This document shows, piece after piece, positions 1-11,884 of a DNA stretch of 64,000 bases. Below the pieces are notes generated by a model, which worked only from the letters and a program-made list of their open reading frames with translations, was not told the DNA's origin and made no database searches. Position 1 is the stretch's first letter; every line of letters starts with the position of its first letter. The DNA comes from Thalassia testudinum (lineage: Eukaryota > Streptophyta > Magnoliopsida > Alismatales > Hydrocharitaceae), in assembly GCA_037157565.1 (NCBI GenBank), contig JAZHRO010000073.1, positions 16,312,501 to 16,376,500 on the forward strand, given 5' to 3'. Both the position numbers and the translations under genes were made by a program.

Positions 1-3000
1 GGGGGTCGTGCTGCTGAACTGAAGCCGAACATTATAGCACTCATTCCTCACTTCCATGGACTTGCTTCTGAGGACCCTTTTCAGCATTTAGAGGAGCTGA
101 AGAATCTTGCCCAAACTTTGGGTCCGCAAGGACATGATCAGCACACGCTTTTGATGAAAATGTTCTCCTTTTCATTAAAAGATAAGGCAGCCTTTTGGTT
201 TAGAACACTTGCACGGACTACACCTATAGATTCCTGGGCTTCTTTAGAACATGAGTTCTTAAAGAAGTACTTTCCTGTAGGCCGCACTAATGCCTTAAGG
301 CGTGCCATCACCACCTTCACCCAGAATTTAGGAGAACCTATGCACGAGGCTTGGGAGAGATTCCATGAGCTTTTGAGAAAATGTCCCCACCATGGTGTCC
401 CACGCTGGCAACAGGTCCAGATCTTCTACCATGGGCTCCATGATGACACACGGAATTTTGTAGATGCCGCTTGTGGAGGCAATTTCCTGTGTCGGGACGA
501 GGACTCAGCCTTTGAGCTCTTTGAAGGCATGGCCGAAAACTCTATTAACAATGCTTCAATGAGCGTGTTTAATAGAAAGTCCTCACATTCCCACTCACAC
601 ACGGGGGTACATGAAGCCCAATCCAGTAGAAAAGACTTAGAGATAGTGGCTAGTCAACTGGATAAAGTGGGCTTAATCGAGAAGAAAGTAGATGAAGTAT
701 GGAAATTTCTCTCAAAACACCCATCTTCTTCTTCTCAGTCACCAGCACAAAACACTTCTTCTCAGTTTCCCACAGGGAGGGAAACTGTGAATAACCTTTC
801 TGTGACACAAACTGCATTACCGGATTTTCCATTCCCATATCCTTCACCGGTTGGAGGAACCTTTGTTCCTCCCTTCACTGACTTCCCTGCACCTTCTGGA
901 GCTTCGGAGGAGCTTCATGCCATTCACAATGATCCTTTCACACAAACCTATAACCCTGGATGGCGTAATCATCCAAATTTCTCGTGGTCGGGAAATTCAC
1001 AAAGACCTCCTTTTCAACAACCTTCTGCACCACCATTGCACAACCCGATCCGAGCACCACCTCCACAATCACACGGATATCCACCGCGTACCTACCAACA
1101 ACCCCAACCCAGGCCCACCCAATACTCTCAATCTGGGCCTACACGAGATGACCAGTTGGGGTCTATCATGAAAGCTCTTGCTGATATGCAACAACAGAAT
1201 ATTGCTATGCAGCAGAGACAGGACACGGCCTTAGCTGAGATGAGAGCCCAGCTATCAAACTTGACGGAGTCCCGTCAACCACATTCACTCCCATCCCAAG
1301 CACAACCCAACCCTAGGAACATACCTGCTCAAAGGTATGTCCAACCTAGACCAACACTGCAAAACCAAACACATGACATTTCACAAGCAGTGCACAACAC
1401 TGAATTCTTCACTGACTCAAATTCCTCTCTTGCACAAACGCAACCACCTCTGCTACCTAACAATGATTTACCATCTACCTCTAGAGCTGAACTAAATGCC
1501 ATAGTCACTAGGAGTGGTAAATGCACACTAGATCCACCTCTTCCAACACCTACCACTTCTAGTTCTGCTCCTCCACTTCCTACTCCTCTACCTATAACTG
1601 AACCTCTCACAACTCCAGTACCTTTTCCTGAAGCTTTAAAGAAGAAGGAGAAAGGAAAGAAAAAGACCTGTGTGGCACCTGAGGAGGATTTGCTTAAGCT
1701 CTTTGAGCAAGTCCACATAAACATCCCCTTGTTGGATGCAATCCGCCACATCCCTCTTTACGCTAAGTTTTTAAAAGACCTATGTACACCTAAGCGTAAA
1801 GCAAGAATTCAAAAAGGGAGTAGTCCAATCATTCTCTCGGAACAAGCTAGTTCCATCATCTCTAGTACCCTCCCAACTAAGATGAAAGACCCAGGCACCC
1901 CTCTCTTATCCTGCATGATTGGTAACACCACATTCAATAGAGCACTACTTGACCTAGGTGCTTCCATCAATCTTATCCCAACCTCTCTACTGACACATTT
2001 TGGGGTTGGCAATTTGAAGCCAACCAAGGTGTCCCTGCAATTAGCTGACAGATCAGTTAAGACACCTCAGGGAGTGTTGGAAGATGTCATAGTGCGGGTC
2101 AAGGATTTTTACTTCCCTGTAGACTTTATAGTCCTTGACATGGAAGTACCTGAAGATATCCAGAATACACCTATCATTTTAGGAAGACCTTTCTTGGCTA
2201 CGGCCAAGGCAAACATCAATTGTGAGGAGGGCCTTATAGAATTAAAGTTTGGAGATCAGAAAATAAAAATTGATATTTTTCAGGCCCAAAGAGGACCGAC
2301 CTGTAGTTTAATTGAAGAAATCTTCTCCCTGGATTCATTGGATCAATTGGTTGAGGACACCTTGATCAATTCATTAAATTTAGAACCTCAACACTCTTTG
2401 GACTCTGACGTGACTTCCACTGAGATACCAAATTTAGAGACTGAGGACCTTCCTCCCATTCCATTAGTATCTCTAGGATCTCCTGAAACTTTCACACCTG
2501 CTCCTTCTGATCCTGTGCCTGTTGAACTCAAACCTCTTCCTGACTCTCTCAAATATGTTTTCTTAGGACCTGATCAGACCTATCCGGTGATTGTTAACTC
2601 TTCCCTTTCTTCTGATCAAGAGTCACGACTCTTATCTGTCCTAAGAGCACATAGGCAGGCTATAGGATGGAGCCTTTCTGACCTTACTGGCATCAGTCCT
2701 TCTTATTGCACACATAGGATTTTCACTGAAGAAGGATCTAGACCTACTAGACAGCCCCAGCGTAGATTAAATCCTACATTACAAGAGGTGATAAAAAGTG
2801 AAATGATTAAATGGCTGGACAATGGAATTATCTACCCAATTTCTGACAGTAGATGGGTAAGTCCTGTTCAGGTTGTGCCAAAAAAGGCCGGACTTACCAT
2901 CATCACCACTGATTCTGGAGAAGTCATCCCTACACGCATTGCTAGTTCGTGGCGAGTATGTATAGATTACCGAAAACTCAACCAAGCCACGAAGAAAGAT

Positions 3001-5445
3001 CATTTCCCTTTGCCCTTCATTGATCAAATACTGGAAAGAGTGGCAGGGAATAGATTTTTCTGCTTTTTGGATGGCTATTCAGGATATAATCAGGTGGCAA
3101 TTCACCCCGATGATCAGGAGAAAAAAACATTCACCTGCACCTACGGAACCTTTGCATTCCGTAGGATGCCTTTTGGATTGTGCAACGCACCTGCTACATT
3201 CCAGCGGTGTATGTTTGCAATCTTTTCTGACTTAGTAGGCGATTGTTTAGAAGTCTTCATGGATGACTTCTCGGTCTTCGGGAGCACATTTGATGCATGT
3301 CTAGACCACCTGACTAAGGTCCTGCAAAGATGCATTAATGTGAATCTGGTACTTTCCTGGGAGAAATCTCATTTCATGGTAACTGAAGGACTTGTATTAG
3401 GTCACCTTATTTCTGAGAGAGGAATTGAGGTTGACCGCGCGAAGGTAAAGTTGATTTCTGATTTACCACTACCTTCGTCGGTTAAGCAAATTCGATCTTT
3501 CCTCGGGCATGTTGGTTTTTATCGCCGCTTTATAGCGGATTTCTCGAAAATAGCCCGACCTCTCACTACTCTCCTCTCTAAAGACGTAGACTTCCAGATC
3601 TCTGACGATTGTGTTCATGCCTATACGACACTTCGTGATCTGATTACCAAGGCACCCATACTGCAACCCCCGAATTGGTCTCACCCTTTTGAGATCATGT
3701 GTGATGCCTCTAATTATGCAGTAGGAGCTGTCCTTGGTCAAAAATTGGACGGGAAACCCACAGTCATCTATTACGCTAGCAAGACCTTGGATGAAGCTCA
3801 GAGGAATTACACCGTCACGGAAAAGGAATTGCTAGCTGTAGTATATGCACTGGAAAAATTCAGACCTTATCTTTTAGGTTCCCACATTATAGTCTACACT
3901 GACCACACGGCAATTCGATATCTTCTCGCCAAGAAGGACGCGAAATCTCGTCTGATTAGATGGATCCTACTTTTACAGGAATTTGATTTAGAGATTCGTG
4001 ATAAGGCTGGAAAGCAGAATGTGGTAGCTGACCACTTATCCCGCCTTCCTTCTGAAGCGATTTCTCCTTCTTTACCCATCTCTGACCACTTCCCTGACGA
4101 GCAATTGCTGGTCATTCATTCTGATCTTCCCTGGTATGCTGACATTGTCAACTACCTGGCTTCTGGACTCATCCCCACTAATTGGGTCCGACATCAAAAA
4201 GACAGACTTAGATCCGAGGCCAAGCACTATTACTGGGAAGAACCTTGGCTTTTCAAGCATTGTAAAGACCAGATCTTTAGGAAGTGCGTCCCTGATAAGG
4301 AGATTAGAAGCATCTTATCATTCTGCCACGACCAGGCGTGCGGCGGTCACTTCTCTGGCAAAAAGACCGCTGCAAAGATTTTGCAGAGTGGTTTCTATTG
4401 GCCCACAATCTTCAAGGATGCACACGAATATAGCAGGGCATGTTCACGCTGTCAGTCTCTTGGTAGTATTGGCCACCGAGACATGATGCCCTTGAATCCG
4501 ATCATGGTGTGCGAAATCTTTGACATTTGGGGCATTGACTTCATGGGACCTTTTCCTAAATCTTATGGCTTCGAGTACATATTGTTGGCAGTTGAGTATG
4601 TTTCAAAATGGATTGAAGCCATCCCCTCAAGGACTAATGATCATAGAGTTGTGACACAATTTGTTCAAGATTTCATCTTCTCTAGATTCGGGGTACCTAA
4701 AGCCATCATTAGTGATGGAGGGTCTCATTTTAGAAACACACATTTTCAGTCCCTACTGCAAAAGTATGGGGTGTCACATAGGATTGCTACATCTTATCAC
4801 CCTCAAACCAATGGACTTGCTGAATTATCTAATCGGGAGATCAAAAAGATTTTACAGACTACCATCCGACCTGATAGAAAGGATTGGTCTTCCTGCCTTT
4901 CTGATGCGCTGTGGGCATATAGGACAGCCCACAAAACCCCTTTAGGCATGTCTCCTTTTAGACTTGTGTACGGGAAACACTGTCATCTTCCTGTCGAATT
5001 AGAGCACAAAGCCTATTGGGCCATCAGAAAGTGTAACTTAGACTTAGAGAAGGCCGGTGATCTTAGGAAATTACAAATGTCTGAGCTCGATGAATTAAGG
5101 AATGAATCTTATGAAAGCTCAAGGATGTATAAGGACAAACTTAAGGCCTTCCATGACCGTCACATTCTTAGGAAATCTTTTCACCCTGGTAAAAAAGTCC
5201 TTCTCTTCGACTCTAGACTGAAACTCTTTCCTGGGAAGTTAAGATCAAAATGGATTGGACCTTTCAAAATCTTGAGATTATTTGATAATGGAGCCGTTGA
5301 GATCACTGAACTTGACAAATCTGAACCCTTTATTGTTAATGGACAAAGACTGAAACCTTTCATTGAGCCGCAGGATCTCAGACTTGTCAATTCCACCATT
5401 TCGCTCCTACATTTTGAATTACCATGTAAGTTTTCGCCTAGCTGA
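1..5445 (+). CDS. Athila-lineage Ty3/gypsy gag-pol polyprotein (element A), 5' partial, uninterrupted
   Basis: The frame is open from base 1 to a TGA at 5443-5445, so the gag N-terminus lies outside the window. Order: gag core (about 1-490, with FLKKYFP and a WERF helix); a proline- and glutamine-rich linker with no CCHC zinc knuckle that I can find; aspartic protease near 1940-1985 ([15 protein letters not shown] in place of D-S/T-G, as is usual in Athila); reverse transcriptase about 2950-3450 with F-M-D-D at 3256-3267; RNase H about 3690-4050 (CDAS, EKELLA, YTDH); integrase with an HHCC finger about 4325-4455 and a D-D-E core ([19 protein letters not shown]); then a KWIGPF (GPY/F-type) tail and no chromodomain. 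The encoded enzymes would process, reverse-transcribe and integrate the element's RNA/cDNA. No stop or frameshift occurs in over 1,800 codons, unlike every other coding region here, so this copy is either young or under constraint. No envelope-like ORF follows. Confidence 0.95.
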   Translation, partial: GGRAAELKPNIIALIPHFHGLASEDPFQHLEELKNLAQTLGPQGHDQHTLLMKMFSFSLKDKAAFWFRTLARTTPIDSWASLEHEFLKKYFPVGRTNALRRAITTFTQNLGEPMHEAWERFHELLRKCPHHGVPRWQQVQIFYHGLHDDTRNFVDAACGGNFLCRDEDSAFELFEGMAENSINNASMSVFNRKSSHSHSHTGVHEAQSSRKDLEIVASQLDKVGLIEKKVDEVWKFLSKHPSSSSQSPAQNTSSQFPTGRETVNNLSVTQTALPDFPFPYPSPVGGTFVPPFTDFPAPSGASEELHAIHNDPFTQTYNPGWRNHPNFSWSGNSQRPPFQQPSAPPLHNPIRAPPPQSHGYPPRTYQQPQPRPTQYSQSGPTRDDQLGSIMKALADMQQQNIAMQQRQDTALAEMRAQLSNLTESRQPHSLPSQAQPNPRNIPAQRYVQPRPTLQNQTHDISQAVHNTEFFTDSNSSLAQTQPPLLPNNDLPSTSRAELNAIVTRSGKCTLDPPLPTPTTSSSAPPLPTPLPITEPLTTPVPFPEALKKKEKGKKKTCVAPEEDLLKLFEQVHINIPLLDAIRHIPLYAKFLKDLCTPKRKARIQKGSSPIILSEQASSIISSTLPTKMKDPGTPLLSCMIGNTTFNRALLDLGASINLIPTSLLTHFGVGNLKPTKVSLQLADRSVKTPQGVLEDVIVRVKDFYFPVDFIVLDMEVPEDIQNTPIILGRPFLATAKANINCEEGLIELKFGDQKIKIDIFQAQRGPTCSLIEEIFSLDSLDQLVEDTLINSLNLEPQHSLDSDVTSTEIPNLETEDLPPIPLVSLGSPETFTPAPSDPVPVELKPLPDSLKYVFLGPDQTYPVIVNSSLSSDQESRLLSVLRAHRQAIGWSLSDLTGISPSYCTHRIFTEEGSRPTRQPQRRLNPTLQEVIKSEMIKWLDNGIIYPISDSRWVSPVQVVPKKAGLTIITTDSGEVIPTRIASSWRVCIDYRKLNQATKKDHFPLPFIDQILERVAGNRFFCFLDGYSGYNQVAIHPDDQEKKTFTCTYGTFAFRRMPFGLCNAPATFQRCMFAIFSDLVGDCLEVFMDDFSVFGSTFDACLDHLTKVLQRCINVNLVLSWEKSHFMVTEGLVLGHLISERGIEVDRAKVKLISDLPLPSSVKQIRSFLGHVGFYRRFIADFSKIARPLTTLLSKDVDFQISDDCVHAYTTLRDLITKAPILQPPNWSHPFEIMCDASNYAVGAVLGQKLDGKPTVIYYASKTLDEAQRNYTVTEKELLAVVYALEKFRPYLLGSHIIVYTDHTAIRYLLAKKDAKSRLIRWILLLQEFDLEIRDKAGKQNVVADHLSRLPSEAISPSLPISDHFPDEQLLVIHSDLPWYADIVNYLASGLIPTNWVRHQKDRLRSEAKHYYWEEPWLFKHCKDQIFRKCVPDKEIRSILSFCHDQACGGHFSGKKTAAKILQSGFYWPTIFKDAHEYSRACSRCQSLGSIGHRDMMPLNPIMVCEIFDIWGIDFMGPFPKSYGFEYILLAVEYVSKWIEAIPSRTNDHRVVTQFVQDFIFSRFGVPKAIISDGGSHFRNTHFQSLLQKYGVSHRIATSYHPQTNGLAELSNREIKKILQTTIRPDRKDWSSCLSDALWAYRTAHKTPLGMSPFRLVYGKHCHLPVELEHKAYWAIRKCNLDLEKAGDLRKLQMSELDELRNESYESSRMYKDKLKAFHDRHILRKSFHPGKKVLLFDSRLKLFPGKLRSKWIGPFKILRLFDNGAVEITELDKSEPFIVNGQRLKPFIEPQDLRLVNSTISLLHFELPCKFSPS

Positions 5446-5723
5446 AGGCGTTAAACTTAGCAACACCTACCCTTGTATATAGCTGTTTTACACTTTTCTT
5501 ACTCTTACCTTTACTTGCATATAGTGTCTACCCTTGCATTCTGAGCATACATTCATTGACACACATGTCATGCATTTCACTTCCTAGCCCGACTGTTCAC
5601 TCTGATCCTAGATCAGACTTAAAATCGTCCGCACAGAGATTTTATCTCCTCATTCCAACTTCCTTCCATCACCCAGCCTAGGATAGTGAAAAGCAGAGCA
5701 TGCATTTGCATCCACCCTTTCAT

Positions 5724-5766
5724 TCAATGAGGACATTGAAACATTTAAGCATGGGGGGGTGTAAAT
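5724..5766 (+). promoter_or_regulatory. Internal polypurine motif (possible second plus-strand priming site)
   Basis: CAATGAGGACATTG is followed after a few bases by TTTAAGCATGGGGGGGTG. It resembles the true polypurine tract at 7116-7126 but lies about 1.36 kb upstream of the LTR. The same composite motif is found on the minus strand in B, D, C3 and C at the matching place. In A only, it is followed at once by the short palindrome AAATGGT-AA-ACCATTT. The priming role is inferred. Confidence 0.6.
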
Positions 5767-5912
5767 GGTAAACCATTTAAACCAAAATGCAATTGTAGAC
5801 ACAACTATAGTACATATAGTATTATCAAAAAAAATTATATACTTCAAAAAAATTGAAAAATTTTGAAAAAATTTTTTGAAAAAAATTACAAAGCTAAAAA
5901 TACAAAAAAAAA

Positions 5913-5944
<32 letters not shown>

Positions 5945-6465
5945 AGAAAAATTCCAAAAATACAATAAGGGACATGTACTTTATTTGTCAAAGGAGGATA
6001 TTCATTTCAAGAGAGGAGGGAGAAAAAGAAAAAAAAGAAAAGATAAGTGATCTTATAGCTGAAAACAAAAAATAGAATAAGTGTCTATGGACATTCAACC
6101 ATTACTGGTTTGACCTACCGGGCCATAGGAGCTTGATACAAGCTTAGGCTTAATACACTTCGAGCCTTGACAAGATAGACCACAGTCTCTCCTAACTTTA
6201 GGACAATTCTTGTACCTGAGTCACCAGTACAGGATTCGTTGGTTTGCTTTGACTTAGGAGTCTAAGTAACCTTGGCTTACACTACACAATGTCAGGAAAG
6301 ACCACTTGAACCTAAACCTCAACCCTTGTGTTCATTAGGGAAGGTGGAGTCCTTACCTGTGCGTGCAGGTAGACTCTTTGTCCTAATCTTTAGTTTTGTG
6401 TCTAGGAGAAGCTCTTTCCACAAAAGAAATCCACCCACCAAATACAGTGCGCTCTACCAAATAAG

Positions 6466-6483
6466 TTTTGGAGACATACTGTT

Positions 6484-6520
<37 letters not shown>

Positions 6521-6541
6521 AGTTAAGTATGTTCTCCAAAA
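6466..6541 (+). repeat. Inverted repeat with a 34-base poly-A at its apex
   Basis: The left arm TTTTGGAGACATACT (6466-6480) pairs with AGTATGTTCTCCAAAA (6526-6541), with one extra base in the right arm. Thirty-four A residues (6485-6518) lie in the loop. Confidence 0.85.
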
Positions 6542-7115
6542 TGTCTGAAAAACAACTCTTCCACCAAAAATGTTTTCAGGGTTCAAAATAAATACCCTAT
6601 TTTTCCACCAAAAAAAATCTTCTCTGAGCCACAAATACAATAAGGATTGGGTTTGAATACCATCAATTTTTGAGAGTCATCCGAAAACATGAGCTGAAGT
6701 TAGGACCAACCTGGACTTAAAAAGAAGTGAAACCCCGGGATTGAGCCTTAGAATTCACCTGGTTAGTCCTGACTTATCACAAAGCACAGCCATAACTTCA
6801 TAGCATTCTGAGTCTCTGTAAAAACCTCCTGAGTCCTGGAATTCGACTTAAGGTTTAAATATCAAGAGTCCTTGTTGGTTGAGAGATGGTCTATGTCATT
6901 TAAGCCTCGAGTTCTGGTAGGTTATCCTCAGTAACCAGGTTCTCACAATGTCCAAAAACACAGTCGGTATTGGAAAATGTTTCAGCTTAAAGATCATCAT
7001 AAACACTTAAAAATTTTTGAAAGAAGAAAAAGATATCTTTACACACTTACCTTGCTGATACTTAAATTGCCTTACACTTCAACAGATTGTTTGCTAAGGG
7101 ACTAGCAAAACGTAA

Positions 7116-7126
7116 GCATGGGGGTA
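7116..7126 (+). promoter_or_regulatory. Polypurine tract of element A
   Basis: AGCATGGGGGTA lies directly before the LTR start at 7127. The wider block GACTAGCAAAA-N2-TAAGCATGGGG recurs next to the LTRs of B, C and D. In this position it primes plus-strand DNA synthesis in LTR retrotransposons. Confidence 0.85.
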
Positions 7127-9480
7127 TGATGAGTGGCTACTCATCATAGCTAAAAGGCCGAAATTAAGCTAGATACTAAGCAAAACAATATCAAATTAAC
7201 ACATAAAAAGGGTTAAGTGTGGGAATTAGAGAAAAGACCTAAAACTTTTAATGTGTGTTAAAATCTCCTAATTAGGTCACAAAAATAAGATATTCTGAAA
7301 ATTAAAGAATAAATGATGATCCATGCATAAATTGAACACATAAACAAGTTTGAAAAGCCAAATCAGAAGTAAAATAAATGTCGTAAATGTTCAATTAAGC
7401 ACATGTAAAAATTTGAAAGCAATTGGACATCATTTAGGCTTAGAAATAAATAGATTACAATTAGGTCCTTCATGCATTACATTTCTACCCTTCAAAACTC
7501 CTTCTTGGACCTATTTGCAAGCCGCAGGGACCCTTTTATAAGACTGCAGGGCCCTTCCAGCTGCTATTCTTCTCGCTTATGGGCCTGCATGCAAATGTTC
7601 TACCCCTTCTTCTAAGGGTCCGTCTGCAAATTTCCCCTTTATTTCAAAGAGAAGCCTGTGTTCTTCACGCGCACTGTAGCGCGCGAAGAACACAGCCACT
7701 CTCGACCGTCCATCGCACTTTTGATCTCGATCTGCGGCTGGATTCAAATGGAACCTTCGCGCGATTCGGTGCGTGCGTTCACCTCTCTTCCCAGATCTCA
7801 TCTGACGGTCAGATCTCTCTCTTGACTCGCCGCGCGCTCTACCCATCTCATCCTCACCGCCGGCCTGATTCTGATTAACCTCACCCTTGCGGTGATCTCA
7901 GTCACTGAGCTGCTATTCAAGCACCTCAGTGGTGTCGCGCGCGAAGGATCGCTCCCTCCTACATCTCTTAGCGATCAATTCTTCCACTCCAGTCTCTCCT
8001 CCTCATCTGGACCCTGATTTCACAGCCACCGGCTGTGGAATCATCGCCTGCTCTCGACCCTCCTCGTCGCTAAGGACCTCGTAGCACCTGAGGACGACCC
8101 TGGAGTCTCACTAGCAGACTCTTCCCTCCGCTGGAGTCACCCTCCTCCTTTCTTCCTCCTTAGCCGCCGGCTAAGGACCCATAGGTCCCATTCTTCCTGT
8201 TAGTTTAGTTTTTAATTCTGCACAAGTAGTGTTAGACTTAGTTTACAGTAGTTTAGAATAGATTTAGTTTTAATTGTTAGTGTTTAATGTTAGCTGTAGT
8301 TAGATTAGTCTTAGGAGTAGAATTAGTATTAGATCCCCTCCCTCACCTCCTCTGATCAGTCCAGATCAGAGGGGAAGAATCATCTGTTCATTAATCAATT
8401 TATCTCCCTCTTCATGTTTTGTTTTTCCACCATCCAATTCTGATTTATGTTCCTTTTAACGACGAATCTTTCATCTGTCACCCACACATCTGGACCCAAT
8501 TCCAGATCTGATGGTGTACTGCCTCAGATCTGAAATTGGCGTCACAAGCACCATTTGGGGCTTCTCACTCACCCCATTTGTGTTCACAAAAGCCCCTTTT
8601 ATTTTAGATTGATTGCCTCAGTTTGTCAGATTCACTTTAACATGGGTTTAGAAGAGATTTTGCTTTCTGAAATGTCTTGACAGATCTGACAAATTGAAGG
8701 GATTTTGGTTTTCCTTGAGGGCAAGGATTCTGAGAAGTTCTCTGGTGACAGAGAACAAATCAGAAGAGCCTTTCATGAATTTGCTTCTGCCTTGATCTGA
8801 ATGCATTTGCTAGCTTTTATAAATTCCTTTAATGCATTCTTTTTCTGATTTGTCATTTCAGAACTGCCATACACCACCTGTTTGATAATTATTTTTGTAT
8901 GGTGATTCTCTAACCTAAGGAGTTTTCCATACTCCTTAAGGTTGCAAGAAACTGGGATTGTATGTTTTTGGTTTTAATTGATTGAGTTAAGTCTTCCTTC
9001 ATGCTGTCTATGGCATTAGGAAGACTAACTCAATACCATTTGCTGTTTTGATCTGAAAGGATGCTTCTGCTAAGTTTGTTTTCTAATGAGGGTTTGAGCT
9101 GAATTTACATGAGATTTTCGTGAGATTTAAACCCCTTTCAGATTTGGATTTCAACTCTGTAAATTGTAGTTTGTTTTGAATTTTATCTTACTCCCAGTTA
9201 TACAGCAACATGCTGCATATAGCAGCTACATTCCCCTCTTCTCTAAACTCCCTTCTTCTCTAAATTTCCCTCTTCTCTGTAGAATACTTCCCCCCTCTTC
9301 AAGTGGACTAACTGCAGCAGCAGTTAGCCATTTGACAGTGGCTTAAGCCACTGCCACTGTAAATAACACTAAAACAACACATTGTTCTCTTCTCCATCTC
9401 CTCTGACAGTAGCTGAAGCTGCTGCCTAAACTCAAATAAAAAAAAAAAAAAATCAATCAACTCTAATTCCCTAACTTTAT
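7127..9480 (+). mobile_element. 3' LTR of element A (right end not determined)
   Basis: The LTR starts with TG right after the polypurine tract, and its first 20 bases form a hairpin (TGATGAGT-GGCT-ACTCATCA). A TATA-like TTTATAA lies at about 7535-7541. A 15-bp inverted repeat with one mismatch is at 7658-7672/7679-7693 (6-base loop). GC-rich sequence (7650-8200) grades into AT-rich sequence. With no 5' LTR in the window, the right end cannot be fixed: 9480, where composition changes, is only a guess. Small ORFs inside (for example 7579-7878) look fortuitous. Confidence 0.6.
7658..7693 (+). repeat. 15-bp inverted repeat in the element A LTR
   Basis: GTGTTCTTCACGCGC, loop ACTGTA, GCGCGCGAAGAACAC: 14 of 15 positions pair. 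It lies about 120 bases downstream of the LTR's TATA-like sequence, so it would probably be in the transcript. Confidence 0.8.
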
Positions 9481-10190
9481 ACAAAAGCCTAATTGCATAG
9501 ACTTATTTTAAAACTGTAAATACACCCATTCATAGTATTATAACTATAACTATAGCATATCAGTTAGATACATAGTTATACTGTAAATATGTATAAAACC
9601 TGTACAGAAATTCATACACATATGTAATCTATGTAAATATATGTATAAATACTGAACTATTATGTATGTATTTACTGATATATGTATATGTATATATACA
9701 GATTCATATGTACATATTCAGTAGCTATATTGTAGAATAAATTAGCTAAATCAATAATTTAGAGCTATAATTAAGTAAATAAATCTATAGACTTAGGTTA
9801 ACATATATAGTAAGTAATTTAAGTTAGTTAAAGTACAATTATACCTAGTATAGCTTACTGTAACTTAGTTTTATTTAAAACACTCAGAACAGCTAGTTTA
9901 GCTTAAATAAAATAGAAATAAATTCGTAAATATACAATAAAAATATGTATAAAATACTTAAGTATGTAAATTGAATCTGTATAAGGTCAATTAGACCATT
10001 TACTAACTATTTTATAAGTAATTAACTATTTAATCACCTAAATCAACCTGTACAATCAGCCTAGTTTAGCGAATTTATTTGTATAGTAAACATAATTAAA
10101 ATTCAAAATTAATTAATCAATTATGTATTATTATGTAAATATTTTATTTACCATATTTTATTTTATTTTTTTTAATAATTTATGGCCCCC
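9481..10190. other. AT-rich unassigned sequence
   Basis: Very AT-rich DNA with degenerate ATGTATATA-type simple repeats. No ORF or recognisable element. It may be the tail of the element A LTR or flanking DNA. Confidence 0.5.
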
Positions 10191-10221
10191 AAATCGAGGG
10201 CCAAAAACGCGCACAGACGCA

Positions 10222-10294
10222 GCTGCGTTTGGTTTCCAGCGCACGATGTGGCGCTGGAATAGCGCCACATCGTGGGCTGCAAACGAAACGCAGC
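10222..10294. repeat. Near-perfect 34-bp foldback (MITE-like)
   Basis: Arms 10222-10255 and 10261-10294 pair at 31 of 34 positions around a 5-base loop (GGAAT). The inner 14 bp (CACGATGTGGCGCT) are perfect. The outer arm contains GCGTTTGGTTT, which recalls Tourist-like MITE termini. I see no clear TSD, so the transposon class is uncertain. Confidence 0.7.
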
Positions 10295-10756
10295 ATATAA
10301 ATATAATTTATGTTATAACCTTACCAGTCGTCATGGCGCCGGGCGCCCGAAACTTCACCTGCTCCGTCTGATCCGATAACCCGATTCTGATATGTGCTGA
10401 ATACTGAATGCGTGATTCCTGTGTGGGGCTGGGAGCCCGAGCGTGTGCGAACTTGTTGAAGGCGTTGGGCTGAGGCCCTGCGCTGATACGAAAACGTAAT
10501 TAAGCACCTAATCTGAGATTAGGGCGCGCTTAGTAGAGGTCTGGTCCCACCCGAAGGGTGCTGTGTATCCCTCGAAAAGCGCGCCCGCTAATTAAACACA
10601 TTTTACACTAAGGACTCCACCGCAGCCTCTGAAAGACTACACAGAACAAAATGAAAGGACAGACGACTTAAAAAAAGAGATAACACGAGATAACAACATA
10701 AAAGACTCTGTACATATGTAAAATTAAACCCACATAATTACTAACAGAATAAAACG
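10295..10756. other. Unassigned sequence with several short GC-rich palindromes
   Basis: No ORF or recognised element. It contains GGCGCCGGGCGCC, a GGGCTGGGAGCCC palindrome, and GGGCGCGC paired with GCGCGCCC about 70 bases apart. Origin unknown. Confidence 0.4.
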
Positions 10757-10871
10757 ACACTATAAATGTCGCTAAAGACCTCAGGTTGCTTCTTTAGGTT
10801 GTATATAGTGTTTCCTGAGATTTAGCGACGTTTATATCTGTCACTAAAACTGATATGTATGTCACTATAAA
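10757..10871. mobile_element. Foldback with GTCGCTAAA/TTTAGCGAC arms (DNA-transposon remnant?)
   Basis: AATGTCGCTAAAGACCTCAGG (about 10765-10785) faces CCTGAGATTTAGCGACGTTT (10814-10833), and CACTATA occurs near both outer edges. TTTAGCGAC-type terminal arrays are seen in some plant CACTA elements and MITEs. No transposase and no clear TSD. Confidence 0.35.
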
Positions 10872-11750
10872 TAAATGACTAGTAAGTTAAGTTTTTACAC
10901 CATGGTATCCTAATGGAGTATGAACTAACATATTAGTGTTAATAGTATAACTTGTAAATACATAGTTTAGAGTATAATAATAGATTGTTTGATGCTTGTT
11001 CATAGTTAGCATTTTTGCAAGCACTTCTTAGTAACTAGGTAAACAAAACATTCATTCATTCTTTAAATGTAAAGTTTCTTTTTGAATAAGAAGACAATTT
11101 TGGAGATAATCAAAGAGTGACCGAATTAAATTCAATAAATTGCCTCCCAGAGAACGACCTGGAACAAAACCAGTAAAAATTAGATAAATAAGCAAATGAT
11201 AAGAATGGTTGTAATGACTGGAACTCACCCATACTCACCACTATACGACATCCTTAATGTTATATTGTACACCCTGTACTACAACGACATAATCAACAAT
11301 TATTACCAATTTCAAACACAACAACCACACATTACACACCATTGCGACGAACAGGAACCACACAGAAAGTCTATGAGGAAAACCCATCATCTCCAAAGAA
11401 AGACAAAGAAAGAGTCTGAATGTGGGAGATACAATCCTGCTGCTCTCAATCAAGGATCTGAAGGTGAAATTCCTTAGTAGTGCCAGTTTACAACCCTTTC
11501 TCTTAGCCTTCAAGATGAACACAGGTACACCTAAACCCTCTAGCCTATAGATTTCAAATATGATTATATAGACCTATGTTTACATGTATGTGATCAGAAA
11601 GTTTTGCTATTTTTTATATCTTGTCACGTCTTATTGTTTATATCTTTATGTGGTTCAAATGGGTATATACATCAGCCATTAGAATCACATGATTTAGGAT
11701 TAAAGGCCATTGGTTCATCTTCTCAGAAAACACATAATGCATCTTGTAAC
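10872..11750. other. Unassigned sequence
   Basis: Moderately AT-rich DNA with no ORF of substance, repeat or known motif. Confidence 0.4.
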
Positions 11751-11884
11751 TGCATCCAGTACCAGTACATCTTCAAGAGGTACCGGTACTCAAGCGTTAC
11801 AAATTGGGGCTTGTAGTCTATATGAACCAACACTCATCATGAGTATCGATACTAATTAACTACAGGTAAGGTCTTGAGGCTCCA

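Larger units (their letters stand above)
5446..7126 (+). other. 3' untranslated region of element A (no env-like ORF)
   Basis: About 1.7 kb separate the pol stop from the 3' LTR. Neither strand has an ORF that looks like an envelope gene. The first bases after the stop (GGCGTTAAACTTAGCA) also follow the stop codon in elements B, C, C3 and D. The stretch holds an internal polypurine motif, an AAT microsatellite at 5913-5938, a 34-base A run inside an inverted repeat, and the terminal polypurine tract. Confidence 0.8.

Noticed and set aside
5446..7126. Envelope-like ORF after pol, as in some Athila elements
   Set aside because: No ORF longer than about 90 codons and none with a signal peptide or membrane pattern.
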